Source of the DNA: an uncultured Clostridium sp.
GTDB lineage: Bacteria; Bacillota; Clostridia; Peptostreptococcales; Peptostreptococcaceae
Length of the DNA: 64,000 bases
Assembly: GCA_945871955.1 (NCBI GenBank)
Contig: CAMBXR010000001.1
Location: 34,513 to 98,512, forward strand
Direction: 5' to 3'
The first letter of the stretch is position 1. Each line of letters begins with the position of its first letter. Under the pieces are notes generated by a model. It did not search any database. It was not told the DNA's origin and saw only the letters and a list, made by a program, of their open reading frames with translations. A program made the translations under genes and the position numbers. Shown here in pieces: positions 61,443 to 64,000 of this stretch.

Positions 61443-62969
61443 CTATTTAAAATAATTATAATAAGCTTTTCTAAAAGCAAATGCTTCTAAAACATGATTG
61501 GAATTTATATTCTCTTCTTCTTCCAAGTCGGCTATAGTTCTAGACATCTTTATTAATTTCATAAAACTTCTATTACTTAATTTATACTTATTAAAAATTT
61601 TATTTATAACTTCTCTACTTTTATCATCTAATGTACAGTATTTATCTATCATTGTTGATGTCATTTCATTATTAGTTGATATATTTTCATTTTTAAATCT
61701 TATATTTTGTATTTCTCTTGCTACTTCCACTCTCTTTCTTATATCTTCAGATTTTTCTTCCTCAGATTTTTTATTAAGCTCATTACAAGAAATCTGATTT
61801 ACTTCCACAAACATATCAAATCTATCTAAAAAAGGTCCTGATAATTTATTTTTATATCTATTAATTTCATAAGTTGCACACCTACATTCTTTATTTGACA
61901 TATAAAATCCACAAGGACAAGGATTCATTGCACCTATAACAATCATTTTACAAGGATATTTTATACTATATTTAAGGCGACTTATGTTTACATATCCATC
62001 TTCCATAGGTTGTCTTAAAGTTTCTAAAGTCCTTTTTTCATATTCTCCCACCTCATCTAAAAAAAGAACACCTTTATGTGACAGAACAATTTCTCCAGGT
62101 TTACAATTATATCCACCACCTATTAATGATTGTATAGTTGTACTGTGATGAGGTGATCTAAATGGTCTTTCTTTGATAATTCCATATTCTTCATCAAGCA
62201 TTCCTGCTATACTATAAATCTTACTTATTTCAATTATTTCATCTTTATTTAGCTTAGGTAGTATGGTCCTAATACGTTTAGCAATCATTGTTTTGCCAGA
62301 ACCAGGAGGACCTATCATCATCAAGTTATGATTTCCTGATGCTGCTATTTCAACTGCTCTTTTTACGAAATAATTTCCCTTTACATCTTGAAAGTCTTCT
62401 GTATAAGAATTTTGTATATCATCTATTTGTAAGTCTTTATAATCAGTAGATATATGATGATTGCCGTTTAAATAATTAATACATTCATTTAAGTTTTTTA
62501 TAGGTATTATTTCTATTCCATCAATAAAATTACTTTCTTTAAAATTATCATAAGGTATAAAAATTCTTTTAAAATTTTCTTTTTTTGCTCCAATTACTAA
62601 AGGTAAAATTCCTTTTACCTTTCTCAAATGGCCATCTAAGGATAACTCTCCCACAAATATACATTCTTCTAAGTATGAATCATTTCTATTTATATATTTT
62701 CTAAGAATACCTATACACATGGGTAAATCTAAAAAAGAACCTTCCTTTTTTATGTCCGCTGGAGATAGATTTACTACTATTCTAGAGTTTGGAAAGTCAT
62801 ATCCTGCATTGATTATGGCTGATTTTACTCGCTCTCTAGCCTCTTTCACCTCTGTACCTGGAAGTCCCACAATATTAAAAGAAGGTATACCTCTAGTTAT
62901 GTCTATTTCCACCTTAACTAAGAAGCTATCTATTCCTATTAAATTATTTGAATTAATTATACTTAACAT
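61443..62969 (-). CDS. YifB/ComM family Mg chelatase-like AAA ATPase
   Basis: IVGLPGTEVKEARERVKSAI, MIGPPGSGKTMIAKRI, GAMNPCPCGF. Confidence 0.95.
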   Translation of the reverse strand: MLSIINSNNLIGIDSFLVKVEIDITRGIPSFNIVGLPGTEVKEARERVKSAIINAGYDFPNSRIVVNLSPADIKKEGSFLDLPMCIGILRKYINRNDSYLEECIFVGELSLDGHLRKVKGILPLVIGAKKENFKRIFIPYDNFKESNFIDGIEIIPIKNLNECINYLNGNHHISTDYKDLQIDDIQNSYTEDFQDVKGNYFVKRAVEIAASGNHNLMMIGPPGSGKTMIAKRIRTILPKLNKDEIIEISKIYSIAGMLDEEYGIIKERPFRSPHHSTTIQSLIGGGYNCKPGEIVLSHKGVLFLDEVGEYEKRTLETLRQPMEDGYVNISRLKYSIKYPCKMIVIGAMNPCPCGFYMSNKECRCATYEINRYKNKLSGPFLDRFDMFVEVNQISCNELNKKSEEEKSEDIRKRVEVAREIQNIRFKNENISTNNEMTSTMIDKYCTLDDKSREVINKIFNKYKLSNRSFMKLIKMSRTIADLEEEENINSNHVLEAFAFRKAYYNYFK

Positions 62970-62980
62970 ATTATTCCTTC

Positions 62981-63325
62981 CTAAAATGCATTTACTATAT
63001 GATTTATTTTTTTATCTTTTAAATAAATTTCAATTACATCAAATCTTATAGATACATTTTCCAATGAATTATTTAAAATATAATACTTGGCCACGTTAAT
63101 TATTTTTCTTTGCTTTTTATAATTTACTGCTTCACTGGGATATCCATAATTTATATTACTTCTACTTTTCACTTCCACAAAAACTAATTCTCCATTGATT
63201 TGTACGATTAAATCTACTTCTCCCATTTTTGTTCTATAGTTTTGTTCAATAACTTTTCCACCTTTAGAAGTAATATATTTAGATGCTATTTCTTCTCCCA
63301 ACTTGCCTTTTTCTATATTATTCAT
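62981..63325 (-). CDS. YraN family (UPF0102) endonuclease-like protein
   Basis: GKLGEEIASKYITSKGGKVIEQNYRTKMGEVDLIVQINGELVFVEVKSR. Confidence 0.93.
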   Translation of the reverse strand: MNNIEKGKLGEEIASKYITSKGGKVIEQNYRTKMGEVDLIVQINGELVFVEVKSRSNINYGYPSEAVNYKKQRKIINVAKYYILNNSLENVSIRFDVIEIYLKDKKINHIVNAF

Positions 63326-63469
63326 ATTTTCACCCTATTATTTTTATTATGGAATTATTGTCAAGGTAATCAGTATATATACAAAATCTTTTTTAATTGC
63401 CAAATTATTCCAAATTATATATGATTAATGTAGATAAATTAAGTTTAATTTAAAATTAAGGGGGTAGTT

Positions 63470-64000
63470 ATGTCTAGTAAAAAACATAATAAAAAGAGAA
63501 AACTAAGCTTTAAGGGGATTTTAATTATTTGTATATTTATTGCTATTTGTGTATCTGGAGGAACTTTTATTTTTAAAAATATAAATAATAACTCTGATAA
63601 CTTAGGTAAAAATACAAATATAGATGCTACATCAGTTTTCAATGAAGAGGTGGAGACTTACGAAGCTTCAGTTTTTGCTGTTGGTGATGTAATGGTTCAT
63701 TCACCTCAACTAAAAGCTCAGTATGATTCATCCACTGGTACATATAATTTCGATAACAATTTTAAGCATGTAAAAAAATATATTGAAAAAGCTGATTATA
63801 GTTTGGCAAATTTAGAAACCACTCTTGCAGGAAATGATGTATATGCATATAGTTCTTATCCTTTATTTAACTCACCAGATGAGCTAGCTGATGCATTAAA
63901 AAACGCTGGATTTGATTTAATCTCTACTATAAATAACCATAGTTTTGATAAGGGAGACTTAGGTGTGGAGAGAACATTATCAACTTTAAAAGAAAAGGGA
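63470..64000 (+). CDS. CapA family protein (poly-gamma-glutamate-type metallophosphatase), truncated by window end
   Basis: MSSKKHNKKRKLSFKG + TM, then VFAVGDVMVHSP, SLANLETTLAG, INNHSFDKGDLG; GGGGG SD. Confidence 0.88.
   Translation, partial: MSSKKHNKKRKLSFKGILIICIFIAICVSGGTFIFKNINNNSDNLGKNTNIDATSVFNEEVETYEASVFAVGDVMVHSPQLKAQYDSSTGTYNFDNNFKHVKKYIEKADYSLANLETTLAGNDVYAYSSYPLFNSPDELADALKNAGFDLISTINNHSFDKGDLGVERTLSTLKEKG

Overview
This 64-kb AT-rich window is a mostly co-oriented (minus strand) core chromosomal segment of a Firmicute. Gene content and order suggest Clostridia, probably Peptostreptococcaceae; that placement is inference. It carries the classic translation/RNA/DNA-metabolism blocks: polC-rimP-nusA-ylxR-ylxQ-infB-rbfA-nrnA-truB-ribF-rpsO; pnp-pdaB-like-M16-ylmC-lysC-tepA-ftsK-rimO-pgsA-recA-rny; topA-codY-rarA; dprA-comM-yraN; iscR-iscS-iscU-mnmA with T-box-alaS-ireB-ruvX-fur-rnj; and scpA/scpB with sporulation-associated genes. 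I saw no rRNA, tRNA, CRISPR array, transposase or prophage. The best accessory-looking loci are: (i) a two-gene cassette between rny and purB, encoding a NERD-like/UvrD-type helicase and a tyrosine-recombinase-like protein that appears to lack the first catalytic arginine; (ii) a solitary plus-strand HExxH metallopeptidase-like gene next to a sirtuin gene; and (iii) several small or regulatory elements. The regulatory elements are a perfect palindrome at the iscR promoter, a LexA-like box at recA, an rpsO leader hairpin, an octamer tandem repeat between iscS and iscU, and a GC-rich structured intergenic element near 1.15 kb. I found no unambiguous new multi-gene system; the helicase/recombinase-like pair is the strongest candidate.
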